From Clarkia xantiana subsp. parviflora (Eukaryota; Streptophyta; Magnoliopsida; Myrtales; Onagraceae), in NCBI GenBank assembly GCA_036873135.1, contig JAPTYO010000017.1, forward strand, positions 1,240,001 through 1,304,000: DNA of 64,000 bases. Reading direction: 5' to 3'. A model generated the notes under the pieces. That model was not told where the DNA came from, did no database searches, and worked only from the letters and a program-made list of their open reading frames with translations. Positions 45,825-56,468 of the stretch are shown in pieces. Both the position numbers and the translations under genes were made by a program. Each line of letters begins with the position of its first letter. The first letter of the stretch is position 1.

Positions 45825-47485
45825 GATTTTGTTGGCTGACCCACCTGGCCATTAGTCTGAGCATGGCGTACGGAGGCGGTCCGATGCTCGACGTTCAGTT
45901 CTTCCAGATACTCCCTCACCTGAGAGCCGTTAAAAGGTGGGCCGTTGTCGCTGATCACCACCTTAGGAATCCCGTATCTGGACACGATGTGGGTTTGGAG
46001 GAACTTGACGATCTGGTTCCCCGTTGTTCTGGCCAATGCCTTCGCCTCTATCCATTTCGAAAAATAATCGATAGCTACAAGTAAATACTTACATTGTCCT
46101 TGTGCTTGTGGAAGAGGTCCCACCAAGTCGATGCCCCACTGTGCGAAGGGCCAAGCGCTCTTGATGGGCGTCAAGTTAGCAGCCGGAGCCACGATACTTG
46201 GGGCGTACCTCTGGCACGCGTCGCATGATCGGACCAACGCCGTTGCTTCTTTGTTCATCGTGGGCCAATAGTAGCCCAAGTTCAACACCTTCCTCAAAAT
46301 GGATCGGGCCCCTTCGTGACAAGCCGCGATCCCTTCATCCATTTCCTTCAAGATTCGGTTGGTGTCGGGTTCTGCTACACACTTTAGGTACGGAGTCGAG
46401 AACCAGCCCTTCTTGTACAGCTGATTGTCCAACATCACATAATTGGACGCGATCCGACATATCCTGTCTGCTGCTACCTTATCCTCGGGGACTGCCCCCG
46501 TAGTCAGGTACGCGACTATCGGGGTCATCCAAGTGGGCTCCTCCTCCGATTTTGCTTCAATGGTGCACACCTGCGTGGGGTCAATGTTTGACAGGATCAC
46601 CTTCTCCAGGAAGTGCACCTTCCGATTTTCTTCTAAGGGTGCCCCCAGGGCAAATTTGCTCAAGGCGTCTGCCTCTATGTTCTTCTCCCTCGGGATAGCC
46701 TCGATATCGAAGCTTTTGAAGCTCTCTCTCAGGGTTTGTACCTCTCGCAGATACTTCTTCATTATCGGACTCCTTGCTTCGTATCGTCCTTGAACTTGGT
46801 TCACGATTAACGCTGCGTCACACTTCACTCTCAAGTGATCGATTCCAGTGCCTTTAGCGATTTTTAGGCCCGTGATAAGAGCTTCATACTCCGCTTCGTT
46901 GTTTGTGGCTTTGAATGTTAAAGCCAAGGCATATCGGAGCGGTTCACCTTCACCCGGTGGTATCAACAAGAAGCCCGCTCCTGATCCGTCTGAACTTGCG
47001 GAGCCATCCGTGTACATTTCCCAGATATTTTCTTTGTTTGGCTGTTCTGATTGCTCTACCCTCTCTGGTTGTTCTTCTATCGGGACCTCCATGGTTGCCC
47101 CCTCTACAGGGCCCGTTTCTTCTAGATCGGGGGCTGTAGATTCTGCTATAAAGTCCGCCAATGCCTGGCCCTTGATTGCCGTTCTTGGAGCAAAGTGTAT
47201 TCGAAACTCACTGAGCTCCACTGCCCATTTCACCAATCTCCCCGACGCATCCGGTCGGTTCAAAAAATGCTTCAAAGGCTGGTTCGTTAGCACAGTGATC
47301 TCGTGTGCGTGGAAATATGGCCTTAGCTTCCGAGCAGTAATTATCAACGCAAAGAGGTACTTCTCAACGGCGGGATAGTTCAATTCAGATTTGGCAAATG
47401 CCTTGCTTACATAATAGACGGGGACTTGATTACCCTCGACAACCTTTACTAACACAGAGCTAATAGCAAATTCAAAAACAGCCAA
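45821..47485 (-). pseudogene. B RNase H domains and integrase core
   Basis: 554-codon frame: end of the first RNase H, archaeal-type RNase H (YTDGSASSDGSGAGF, EADALSKFA), integrase HHCC finger, first Asp (GIDLVGP) and second Asp (ISDNGPP). Just where the catalytic Glu should be (GQVE in A), a 1-nt deletion shifts the frame and the residue is lost. Integrase of this copy cannot be active. Confidence 0.93.
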
Positions 47486-48128
47486 TAAAGGAAGAGCGGC
47501 TCGCCTGGAACCGGTTTCGCCAGCGGCGGGAGTGTGCGAAGATGTTGTTTGAGTGCTTGGAACGCCTCTTCACATTTGGCGGTCCATTCGAATTTTTTGT
47601 TGGCCCTCAAGACTTCAAAAAATGGCATGGATCGGTCGCTGGCTTTGGACAAGAAGCGGTTCATTGCAGCTAGTCGGCCATTCAGTAGTTGCACCTCCCG
47701 ATGGTTTATCGGAGACTGCATCTCCTCGATTGCCCTCAGCTTCTCAGGGTTCACTTCAATTCCTCTTTGGCTCACCATGAAGCCCAAAAATTTCCCTAGT
47801 GGACTCCGAAGGCGAATTTCGTCGGGTTCAAGCGAACTTGATGAAGCCTCATCCGCTCAAACGCCATGGTAAGGTTGTGCACGTGATCCTCGGATTGTCG
47901 GGACTTCACCAGCATGTCATCCACGTAAGCTTCCATGGTTTCTCCCAGCATGTCCCCAAACAGTTTGTTCACCATCCGCTGGTAGGTTGCCCCGGCGTTG
48001 ATCAACCCGAAAGGCACGACATCGTAGTGATAGATGTCGCTGTCTGCATAAAACGCAGTGTGGGGGGCGTCTTCTTTGGCCATCTTGATCTGGTTGTAGC
48101 CCGAATATGCATCCATGAAACTCAGCAA
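47449..48128 (-). pseudogene. B reverse transcriptase C-terminal fragments
   Basis: Two frames. 47796-48128 has SFMDAYSGYNQIKM and YVDDMLVKS and ends in a stop by a 1-nt loss near 47795. 47449-47787 continues (GIEVNPEKLRAIEEMQS) and is frameshifted again near 47490. RT active-site Asp residues are present, but the protein is interrupted. Confidence 0.92.
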
Positions 48129-48727
48129 CTCACCAGCTGGTCAATCCTCGGGAGTGGATAGCAATCCTTTGGACAAGCCTTGTTCAGGTCGCAGAAGTCC
48201 ACGCACATTCGCCACTTCCCGTTAGTCTTCTTCACCAGCACTGGATTGGCGACCCAAGTCTGGAATCGAAGCTCCTTAATGAAACCAGCATCGAGCAACC
48301 TGCCCACCTCCTGCTGGATCGCAATCTTCTTATCCGTGCCCATCGGACGCCTCTTCTGCGTGATAGGTTTGATCGCGGGGTCTATCTTCAGCTCGTGCAC
48401 GATCACGTCGGGGCTGATTCCTGGCATATCGCTGGGGGACCAGGCAAACAGCTCCTTGAACTCTTTCAGCAATTCCACCAATTTTTGGGCTGTCTCCTCA
48501 GTTAGAGCAGACCCGATTTTCACCTTCCTCTGGGGGCCGTCAATCTCGACTTCTTTCAGATCTTCTACGGGGGCGGGACGCCCAAACTCTTCTCTGGGAT
48601 CTGTGTCTGTCTGGAGGACAGTCATAGCCTCTCGCCTCCTCCTCCGGGTGGCATTAACATAGCACTTTCGGGAAGCCACCTGGTCGCCTTTGACCTCTCC
48701 GACTCCGTGGTCGGTCAGGAACTTCAT
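48122..48727 (-). pseudogene. B protease/RT junction and RT N-terminal fragment
   Basis: 201-codon frame with EVEIDGPQRKVKIGSAL and CVDFCDLNKACPKDCYPLPR. It ends where about 19 nt present in A (after RIDQLV) are missing near 48133, which shifts the frame. It starts after a TAG at 48731-48733 that replaces the CAG codon of A. Confidence 0.92.
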
Positions 48728-48730
48728 CTT

Positions 48731-50860
48731 CTAGTGTACCGTCGAGGCAACCGCCATCAGGGGATTGATGGTGGTTCTCCCGATAATTGCGTTGTAGGTC
48801 CCCGCAGAATCAACCACGACAAATTCCACATTCCTCCTTTCTGACTTCCACCCACTACCAAACTCCACTGGTAAGGTGATTACTCCCAGCGGGTAGGAAG
48901 TTGAGCCAGAAAACCCGACCATCGGGAAGTTTGCTTCCTTCAGATCCTTCTTCGTCTTCCCCATGGCTTCCAGCGCCTCCATGAATAGAATGTCGGAGGA
49001 GCTCCCTCCGTCGATTAGGATTCTCTTCATCTCGAACCCATCTACATCCAGGGTTACCACCAGGGCATCGTCGTGCGGAGTCTCCACGCCTATGAGGTCC
49101 TCCGATGAGAAGGAGTTCACCATCTCTTCCTTCAGGGTCCAAGATCGGGACCTCTTACCCAGCACCACCGCTGTAGGGATCCTAGAGGCGTAAACCTCTC
49201 GAGCGGATGAGGTATCTCCTCCAGCAGCAAATCCTCCATGAATCACGTTGATGACTCGTCTTTCTTTGCGAACACCAGATGACTCTGGATCAGTTCTCTT
49301 CTTCTTCGGGGACCGATCGCGGGATCGGGAACGGGACCGCGATCGAGACCGAGAGCGGGACCTGCAGCGTTTGTCCCCGACGAACTCCTTGAGCTTTCCC
49401 TTCTGGATTAGCTTCTCAATCTCCTTCTTCAGCTCCCGACAGTGATTAGTGTCATGTCCATTTGCGCGGTGAAACCGACAATAGCGATCTGTGCGGGACC
49501 CCGGGAATTCTCCATCTTTCTTCGGGGGGTATCTGGAGATACCTTGTCGTTCCATGACTGTCAGTACTTCCGCCATGGAACAGTTAAGAGGAATGTCGAG
49601 ATCTTCCCGCTTATCCTTCCTTGAAGAACGTCTGTCGTCCCTCCGATCCGGACGACCTCGATTCCGACTGCCCTCAGGTTTGCCCTTTGACTTACGATCG
49701 TCGAAAGGCTTGCTCGTCTGCTTCCCTTTATTCGATTTTGGGGGCTCCAATTCTCCCGCGGCTATCTTTGACTCCTGGACATCGATCTGCCGCTTCACCC
49801 TCTTCTGTAATGCTTCCATATTCCACACAGCTTTCTCAGCCACGCTGTGCATCAGGTCGGAGCCATAGGGGGCTGTCAGGTTCCGAATGAAGGTACGGAT
49901 GGTTTCGCCCTCAGAGATTTCTTCATCTATCTCTGCTACGCTGGCTGTGTACCGCTGGTAATAATGAGCCAGCGATTCATCGGGCCTCTGTACCACCTGG
50001 GTCAGGGACCTCACGCTCTTCAATAGACGCCTCCGACCCTGGTACTGCTGAATGAATCGATCGTGCATGTCTGCCCAGCAAGTGATGCATCCTGGGGGCA
50101 GACTAAAGAACCAAGTCAGGGCCCTTTCTCCCAGTGTGTTCGGGAACAACGTACACACTATGTCTTCACTTGGGGCTCTTCCCAGACACGCCATGAGGTG
50201 CTTCTGGACGTGGCGAACTGGATCTCCTTCGCCATCATACTCCTTTATCGTGGGGATGCCTAGCCCAGGCGGGGCTAGGGTGTCAATGAGTCGGGGGACG
50301 AAGGGATGAGTGGATCGATCCCTCAGCTCCGACACCAGCGGCTTCTGTTCTCCCATACAGATGTTCACGATCTTTACCACCTGGTCGGGAGTGATGGGAC
50401 CATTCAGGGGAATGGTCCTGTGCTGTACTGGTCCTGGCCCGTCAACCACGAACCTCTCCGACTGACTAGTTGCCCTGCCTCTGTCTTGGCCTTGGGGCGG
50501 GGCTTCCTGCGCGTTCCGACCCTCTGTTGGTAGGGTTGCTTCCTCCAGCGGGGGTATCTCCTCCTGCCTCCTCGCAGCCTCTCTTCGGTCCCAGAGAGCC
50601 TCTACAGCCGCCAGAAACATGGGCATGGCTTCTGCCACGGCCCTCGTCAAATCTGCAGCTGGGGGAGCCTCCTGCCCCCTGTTATCCTGGTGTCGAGGGG
50701 CAACATCTTTGGGATACGATCCATTGTGCCCCCCTGTCTGGGAGAGCTCAGCCGGGGGATGGTTCTGGTTTTCCCCTTGTTCTGGTACTGAATTCAGGTT
50801 CGTTGCAGCGGGGTGACGGGAACCACCGGATTGTCCTCTTCTGTTCTTGCCAGCCGCCAT
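48731..50860 (-). pseudogene. B Gag and protease
   Basis: The first ATG after the primer site that matches A is at 50860 (MAAGKNRRGQSGG); another in-frame ATG lies at 50878, and the frame itself opens upstream in the LTR. It encodes Gag (YDGEGDPVRHVQKHLM), a zinc-type motif YCRFHRANGHDTNHC, a long Arg-Ser/Arg-Asp stretch (about 49320-49370) and protease with LIDGGSSSDILF. Open to the TAG at 48731-48733. Gag of this copy may still be expressible. Confidence 0.93.
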
Positions 50861-50897
50861 CGATCGAGTAGAAGGCATATCAGCTTTTTGTTTGTTT

Positions 50898-50913
50898 CCC
50901 ACAAACGGCGCCA
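50898..50913 (-). other. Primer-binding site of B
   Basis: TGGCGCCGTTTGTGGG on the minus strand, one base from the 5' LTR. Differs from A at one position. Confidence 0.83.
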
Positions 50914-50914
50914 A

Positions 50915-51608
50915 TGTTGGATCACGGTGGAACTCCGGTACGGATCTTGACGGCAACCCTAGCTCCTTTGCTCCACGTAATCCTGCAAGAGGGGATAGAC
51001 CGGGCGGTGACCCAGAATCCCTCTCCGATGCTTAAATGAGTCTATCGTATGACTGGCAAGCAACAATCTCCAAAGTATATCGAACTTAACGTAAGTGATC
51101 TGAGGTGACCTTCTGCCCTTTTATAGGCAAAAAGGTGCCTCAGGTACCTGGCGAACCGTTAGGGGTGGTTAGCCCGTATCCCGCTTATCTCGTACACGAT
51201 CTCGCGTATCTTAGCCATGCCGCGCGTATCTCGGCCACGATCCGTGTATCTTAACCACGTTCCGTATATCTCGGCCACGCCCCGCATATCTTGGCTTTAT
51301 CCTCTGGTAACGAGTCCCGACTACCGTCGGGGACTCCAGAGTTATCTCGTTGTGTCACCGCTCGGGGCCCCTCGTCATCGTGACAGGGCCAATCATTCTC
51401 AGGGATTCATCATCGGGGCCTTAAAGGCTTCTCATCGGGAGCTTCTAGCTCCACTGTCGGGACCGACTCTGTCGGGACCCTGCTTCGTCGGGACTCCCTT
51501 CATCGGGACCCGTCTCCTAGGTCATCTTGACCCTTACTCTGGGCCTGGTGGGCCTGTTTGCCGTTTCCTCGCCGTTAAAGGGCCTGACGGCTATAGTCGG
51601 ACCCATCA
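50915..51608 (-). repeat. B 5' LTR, 694 bp
   Basis: Direct copy of 40427-41120. Minus-strand TATA box (CTATAAAA) at 51119-51126. Followed by the GTGAG duplication at 51609-51613. Confidence 0.96.
51119..51126 (-). promoter_or_regulatory. TATA box of the B 5' LTR
   Basis: CTATAAAA on the minus strand about 200 bp from the LTR end next to the primer site. It corresponds in position to the TATA box of the A LTR. Confidence 0.55.
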
Positions 51609-51613
51609 GTGAG

Positions 51614-52065
51614 CAGCCCAAAACTTTCAGTTTTGTTACAATTTAGTCCCTCTATACATCCCTAACTTTTATTTTGTTCAGTTTAGTCCTAAAAATTCAA
51701 AACCAAACCATTTTTCCAAATTGACCTAGCCGGACCTAGCGCCGACCCAGGTTTGGACCTAGCCCTAGGCTAGGTTCGGCTAGGTCAATTGGGAAAAATG
51801 GTTTGGTTTTGAAATTTTAGGACTAAATTAAACAAAATAAAAGTTAGGGATGTATTAGAGGGACTAAATTGTAACAAAATTGAAAGTTTTGGGCTGCTCA
51901 CGTGCATGGCACATGCCATTTAACGGCCATTTTTGACGGAACACTAACGGTGGTATGCAAACGGTACAAAATGGAAACATGTGGTACCAATTTGGTACAA
52001 AAAAATACTAATGGTATGAACAGTGTATTTTTTGCAAACATATGGTACTAAAAAGACCCTAACTC
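51614..52065. mobile_element. Foldback element FB2, right part
   Basis: Holds the rest of the left arm ('aaaactttcagttttg', 'ttagtccctctatacatccc'), a short GC-rich centre near 51725-51785, and the whole right arm, which is its reverse complement with few mismatches. Ends ...GACCCTAACTC, followed by TTGTAATAA (52066-52074), the 9-bp TSD. Confidence 0.88.
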
Positions 52066-52301
52066 TTGTAATAACCTTTTTCGCAAGTTAATATAATGTT
52101 AAGATTTACTCGATAATTGAAAATATCATCTAAATTTAAACAAATTTAGATACTTTAATAAAATGTAGAAATAGTGCAAAAAAACTATATATTAAACGTT
52201 GAGATGTCACCTAGAGTTATTTTTTTTGCTGTAACATATATGCAAATCGACCCTTAAGTTTTAACAGCTAAAGCGTTTGGGCCACACTTGATAATGAACA
52301 G

Positions 52302-52864
52302 TTATTGGTGGAAGAGATGAACATCTTATCAACCGTGTTCCTAAAACTCAACTCCGAGAAGGTCTACTACCCGAACTCGGTCTTAGCCCGGAAACCCATC
52401 AGCAATTACCTGAGAAGCCCCGAAATGGGCGACACAGTAAACTTCGCTATCGACTTCGCCACTCCATTGGAGAAGATCGGAGCTCTAAAAGAGATAATAA
52501 AGCAGTAAGAACATCCATCATATATCTAATTAAGGTTTAAGAACAGTAGATCAAATGGTTTGTCTAAATTTTACGTTTATTGCAAGTATTTGGTGGAGAA
52601 ACCGCAGTACTGGTTCGAAAACCACGGCATCGTTGTAAATGTGATCGAGAATATGAACCAGATAAAGATGTCGCTGTACGTGAACCACACCATTAACTTT
52701 AGGAATTTCCGGAAAAGAACAAACGCCGAACAGAACTAGTCCTGGAGTTGAAGAAGATTTTCGAAGAGTTGAAGATTCAGTATAATCTTCTTCCCTAGCA
52801 AATTCATCTGATGGATAAAGATAAAGAGGAGGTTATTGCTTTAGTTAGGGCAATAGATCATTGA
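52302..52864 (+). pseudogene. MSL mechanosensitive channel pseudogene, 3' portion
   Basis: Exon 52302-52504 (LLVEEMNILSTVFLKLNSEK, YYPNSVLARKPISNY, SPEMGDTVNFAIDFATP) is intact and follows directly on the PFDVGDRCVIDG exon in MSL proteins. The next exon begins at 52586/52587 (YLVEKPQYWFENHG, KMSLYVNHTINF). A frameshift lies near 52700-52715; the C-terminal block KRRTELVLELKKIFEELK continues in the shifted frame. A TAG follows at 52796-52798 and the frame ends at 52864. The acceptor before 52587 reads TGCAAG and phases imperfectly, which suggests a mutated splice site. Dead gene, still well conserved. Confidence 0.85.
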
Positions 52865-53180
52865 TCATCAGTGGATGGTTCTGAGGAAATTTGCTTGAGT
52901 GAATGTTTGGCTCTTTATGAATAAGGTATTTCGAAAAAGACTATCATATCTTTGTTCAAACAAGGTGGTTATGGTACCAAAAAATGTAATGGTGACGGAT
53001 GGCTACGGGTAAATATAAAACTGACAATTTGTGGCATGTCCAATCGTGTATTATTGTGTCGTATTATATAATTTAGTGTGTTACTAACCTTGTATCTAAA
53101 AAATCAGTTTAAAACGTGTCTTCAATTTATTTGTACACAACATGAAAACTACGCGTGTTGCACTTAACACACAAATAATT
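52865..53180. other. Downstream flank of the MSL pseudogene
   Basis: AT-rich, no ORF. Probably the former 3' UTR and flank. Confidence 0.35.
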
Positions 53181-53790
53181 TGTTGGGGTTTGATCGTCGA
53201 AGTCTTCAAATAGTTGACCGTTGACGTCGAATCCCGAATTTCGTCGAGCCTTCGATCTCGACCTTGGTCCAGACAAGCAACTTGCAAGAATGGAGCGCGG
53301 AGGAGGATCCGGCGAAACATCTACGATGCTTAAGTAAGTATACAACTTTAGAGAGAGAAAGTCGAGAGAAGTGAGAGCTCGTCATGAGAAATCAAGATAC
53401 CTTCAAATGAGCAACCATGAGTCATATTTATAGAGTTCAAGAGGATTAAGATGGTAAAAGACGATATTGCCCTAATAATCACACTTAAATAGCAAGTAAT
53501 GACAGATTTAAGTCCAGTTTAGCATTGGGATAAAATGTATAAGTGTTGAGAAAGCGACGAAGTATCAAAATGGCACTGTCGGGACCTCGGAGGGTACGGC
53601 CCGGACGAGGATTGTCCGGGCCAAGAAAGAGTCTCCGTATCGGACAAAGTCCAATACGGAGACGTCCCAACCGGACTAGTCCGGTTTGGAGGTTCCAACC
53701 GGACTAGTCCATTTGGGGTGTCCCAATCGGCTAGTTGATATATTTTAATATCCAAAAATATGTGCGGATCAAAGTTTCGATCTGCAATCA
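53181..53790 (-). repeat. Possible solo LTR (minus)
   Basis: The left end TGTTGGGG is a typical inverted LTR end. A minus-strand TATA box (CTATAAATATG) lies at 53422-53432, and the GC content is higher than in the flanks, with 'gtcgggacc' and 'ccggactagtcc' motifs like those in gypsy LTRs here. The right end and TSD could not be fixed. Confidence 0.35.
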
Positions 53791-54174
53791 CGTATAGAGC
53801 CCGAAATTGGCTAAGTAAGGAGACTTGATGAGACTCGATTGGGTGTATATATATCCATCATAAATCTCAAAAAAATTATTTAAAAAAATGGACTTTTTTT
53901 AAAATAGTTATTATGAATTGTTTATTTTTTTAAACTCCACATAACAAATCAGAAAGCGGACTTAATGCTTCTTCTAATTTATTTGGAAGTAATGTTGTCA
54001 AATGAGAAAGGCGAAATATCGCGTCAAATCTGAGGTAAACGAGATATTCACCTCATTGAAAAATGAGCACCTACTTAAAAATACTAAGTATAATATATCA
54101 TTTATATCATTTACTTAAAAATACTTAACGAGATAACTATATCATTTATACAAATACTAAGTATAATATATCTA
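53791..54174. other. AT-rich spacer
   Basis: No gene or clear repeat apart from short duplicated 'tatcatttata' and 'actaagtataatata' phrases near 54085-54170. Confidence 0.35.
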
Positions 54175-55027
54175 TCTATGACTATTATAAAAATTGTCGT
54201 TGTCCTCACACTGAAAGGGTGTCATTTACTAATGAAAGGGTGCCATTTACTTTGAAGGTTGCAATTTGGTACCCACCCATTCATGGTCCCGCTTCATTAA
54301 CACTCTGAATCGCTGGCTGCTCCCGCTTCATCTGAAAAGTTGCAAATTTATTGTCCCGCTCATCCACCAACTGTCCATATGCCAACCATCCACCAACTAA
54401 TGCAATGTTATTGCACCAACATTGATATCTGTGGAGTGCGACGACACGGAGGCGAGGATGGAGCGATTTGAGGCGGAGGTAGAGAACGGATCAGCATCGG
54501 GATTGATAGTCGAGGAGGCATTGCCGGCGGACCTGATTAGAGAAAGTCGGGTGATCTCGGTGATGTGGTTGCGATGATCGGATCGGAGGTAGCGAAGTCG
54601 ACGTCTGGTGATGACAGTGTTCGGAGTCTTGTAGCCATGGGCTGCAACGCGGTTGGATGATCTCCAATCATTAGCCCAACATCGAAACCAGATTGCTAAA
54701 GGAGTAGAAGACAACAATAACTTATATTATAATAATAATAGCAATAACAATAAACAAACCGTAATCGACTGCTTAAGAGATCATATTGAAAATTTCTTGT
54801 TCTTCATCTCTTAGGTGTTTTTCCTGTTTATATTATATGATATTGTAAATTGTCCATATTGTAGACAATTCGCTCCAACATCCACGGCTTTTGGGTTTCA
54901 ACTAGGGGCTGAGAATTGGCAATTCCACCGCTCTAATCGATTCATCTGCTTCTTTCTTAGTCAATCCCCATTCGTATTTTTCTTTCCGACATTGGAAGAA
55001 CATTCAAACCAGCCATATGGTTGTCAA

Positions 55028-56062
55028 GAATGAGTGCGAAGTGACGCCATTCATAAGCGCTTCATTCTCCAAGCAAGGCCGCTTCTGGGTAATTAAATTT
55101 TTTTCTATTATTTTCATCAATTTATTATAAATTTAATAATTATATACTAATGATGAAACTATTTTACTGCAGATGATGAAAAAAAAACCCATATAAGAAG
55201 GAATGGAGAAGCTTTGCACTAAAAGGTTCGAGCGGGAGCCGAAAACAATCTTCTTTTGACAATATGCAGCTTCGTCGAAAGATATTTTTATTTAGAAATT
55301 TGATGGATCTTCTTCCTTGTGATGCCTCAATTACCATTAAAGAGGTATTTTTTGAGATCTTCATCTATTTCTCATATAATGCACTTTCTAGGGTTTTCTT
55401 GATTTAGAAACTCCATAATACTGAGATAAATGAATTACCTTGATGTGTCATGTGTAGTTTATACTTTATAGTGTAGTTGGTGATTGAGACAATAGAAGAT
55501 CTACACAAGCTTTACCTAGAAACTGTGGCAAGGAGACAACTCATGGAAATGAGGAGAGCAACACAAAATAAATTTAAAACTTGAAACTTTACACGAATGA
55601 TTATTGAAGGAGCTTAATAATGTAATTACAGAAGCAATTTTTTTTAAAAAAAAAAAAAACCATTGGAGGTGCATTGAAGATGAACAACATCTGCATGGAC
55701 AAAACAAGCTATGATGAAATTTAAAACATTCAGGACAAATACCTCGAAAAATAGTGGTAATATATTTGTCAATTCTTATTTCTTATGATTACCTTGTATA
55801 TAATTACCTTTGTATATATTATGATATAAGTCTGTACATATGGATTATTTGAGTCTAAGTTTTTTTTATTTTTTTTCTTAAATTAATTAATTTTGAATAC
55901 AATATGATTTTGATTTCTCTCTGCAGTAAGGATTGTGTTAGCTACCTTAGATGGATTAATCCAGATAGTGAAAGATAACTTCGACATGATGAATGAGAAT
56001 CGTGTTTTCGACAATAGCATAGAAACATTCTCCTCGAAAAACGTCTCCGACATCACCAGGTG
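55028..56062 (+). pseudogene. Captured multi-exon gene fragment in the Helitron
   Basis: Four exon-like segments with intron-like gaps. About 55028-55088 (ECEVTPFISASFSKQGRFW, then GTAATT). About 55262-55346 (LRRKIFLFRNLMDLLPCDAS, ITIKE, then GTATTT). About 55470-55560 (LVIETIEDLHKLYLETVARR). About 55929-56062 (RIVLATLDGLIQIVKDNFDM, then AG|GTGACG). The second and third blocks remind me of the plant family annotated 'uncharacterized protein At4g04980-like'; this is from memory and unverified. Several stops show it is not functional as read. Confidence 0.5.
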
Positions 56063-56338
56063 ACGGTAGCTCTACCTATGTCCTCCAAGGCCACCTAATT
56101 AAGATATTTTGTGTTTGGTACGGAGATCAACAACATAACCAAATACTTGACCGTTGTTACATGTTATGCTCAACTTCTTTTATGTTTAAATTGAAAATTG
56201 CGCCAAACTTCATTGATGTCTTTTACTCATCCCTTTTCACTTTCATCTTGCTTGTACATACTACCTGTTTGGACATCAATTATAAGTCAGATATAAGACT
56301 GCACCTTTTAAATTATCGGTACGTTGTACTTACTTATA

Positions 56339-56360
56339 GATATATATATATATATATATA
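56339..56360. repeat. (TA)n microsatellite
   Basis: About 11 TA units inside the Helitron. Similar short TA tracts occur at 62009-62026, 62120-62138, 63608-63622 and 63653-63667. Confidence 0.9.
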
Positions 56361-56386
56361 ACTTAGCCTCTTTTACATTTCTCTAA

Positions 56387-56468
56387 CATAAAATAAAGTT
56401 AATTAACTCAATTATATATTTTCCTATCATAAAATAAAGTTAATTAACTCAATTATATATTTTCCTAT
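56387..56468. repeat. 41-bp tandem duplication
   Basis: The unit beginning 'cataaaataaagttaa' at 56387 is repeated without change to 56468. Confidence 0.93.

Larger units (their letters stand above)
40427..51608 (-). mobile_element. Ty3/gypsy element B (Tat-like) with antisense gene, minus strand
   Basis: 11.2 kb with 694-bp LTRs (TGATGGGTCC...CCAACA on the minus strand), TSD GTGAG (40422-40426 and 51609-51613), PBS and polypurine tract. It was inserted into foldback FB2. About five LTR differences were seen by eye. Pol proteins are close relatives of A, but an extra 4 kb between integrase and the 3' LTR holds a 26-bp tandem array and an oppositely oriented gene. Pol has at least five inactivating lesions. 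Confidence 0.95.
24082..52301 (+). other. Giant intron of the MSL pseudogene with nested transposons
   Basis: Between the D-R-C-V-I-D-G exon end (about 24081) and the exon beginning at 52302 (acceptor 'aatgaacag'), 28.2 kb is occupied by element A1 with A2 inside it and by foldback FB2 with element B inside it. Only about 1 kb is non-transposon intron (24082-24147, 39695-40256, 52066-52301). The donor is uncertain: GT at 24080-24081 or 24083-24084 gives a phase that does not match the acceptor. Confidence 0.75.

Noticed and set aside
50861..50956. Upstream extension of the B gag frame to 50956
   Set aside because: It runs through the primer-binding site into the 5' LTR. The start equivalent to that of A is at 50860.
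53181..53790. Solo LTR with TSD
   Set aside because: Only one end and a TATA box are convincing. I could not find matching 5-bp flanks, so it is kept as a low-confidence repeat only.
54397..54717. 106-codon minus-strand frame in the Helitron
   Set aside because: No recognisable domain, and it crosses the region near the 5' end. The exon-like blocks on the + strand are better supported.
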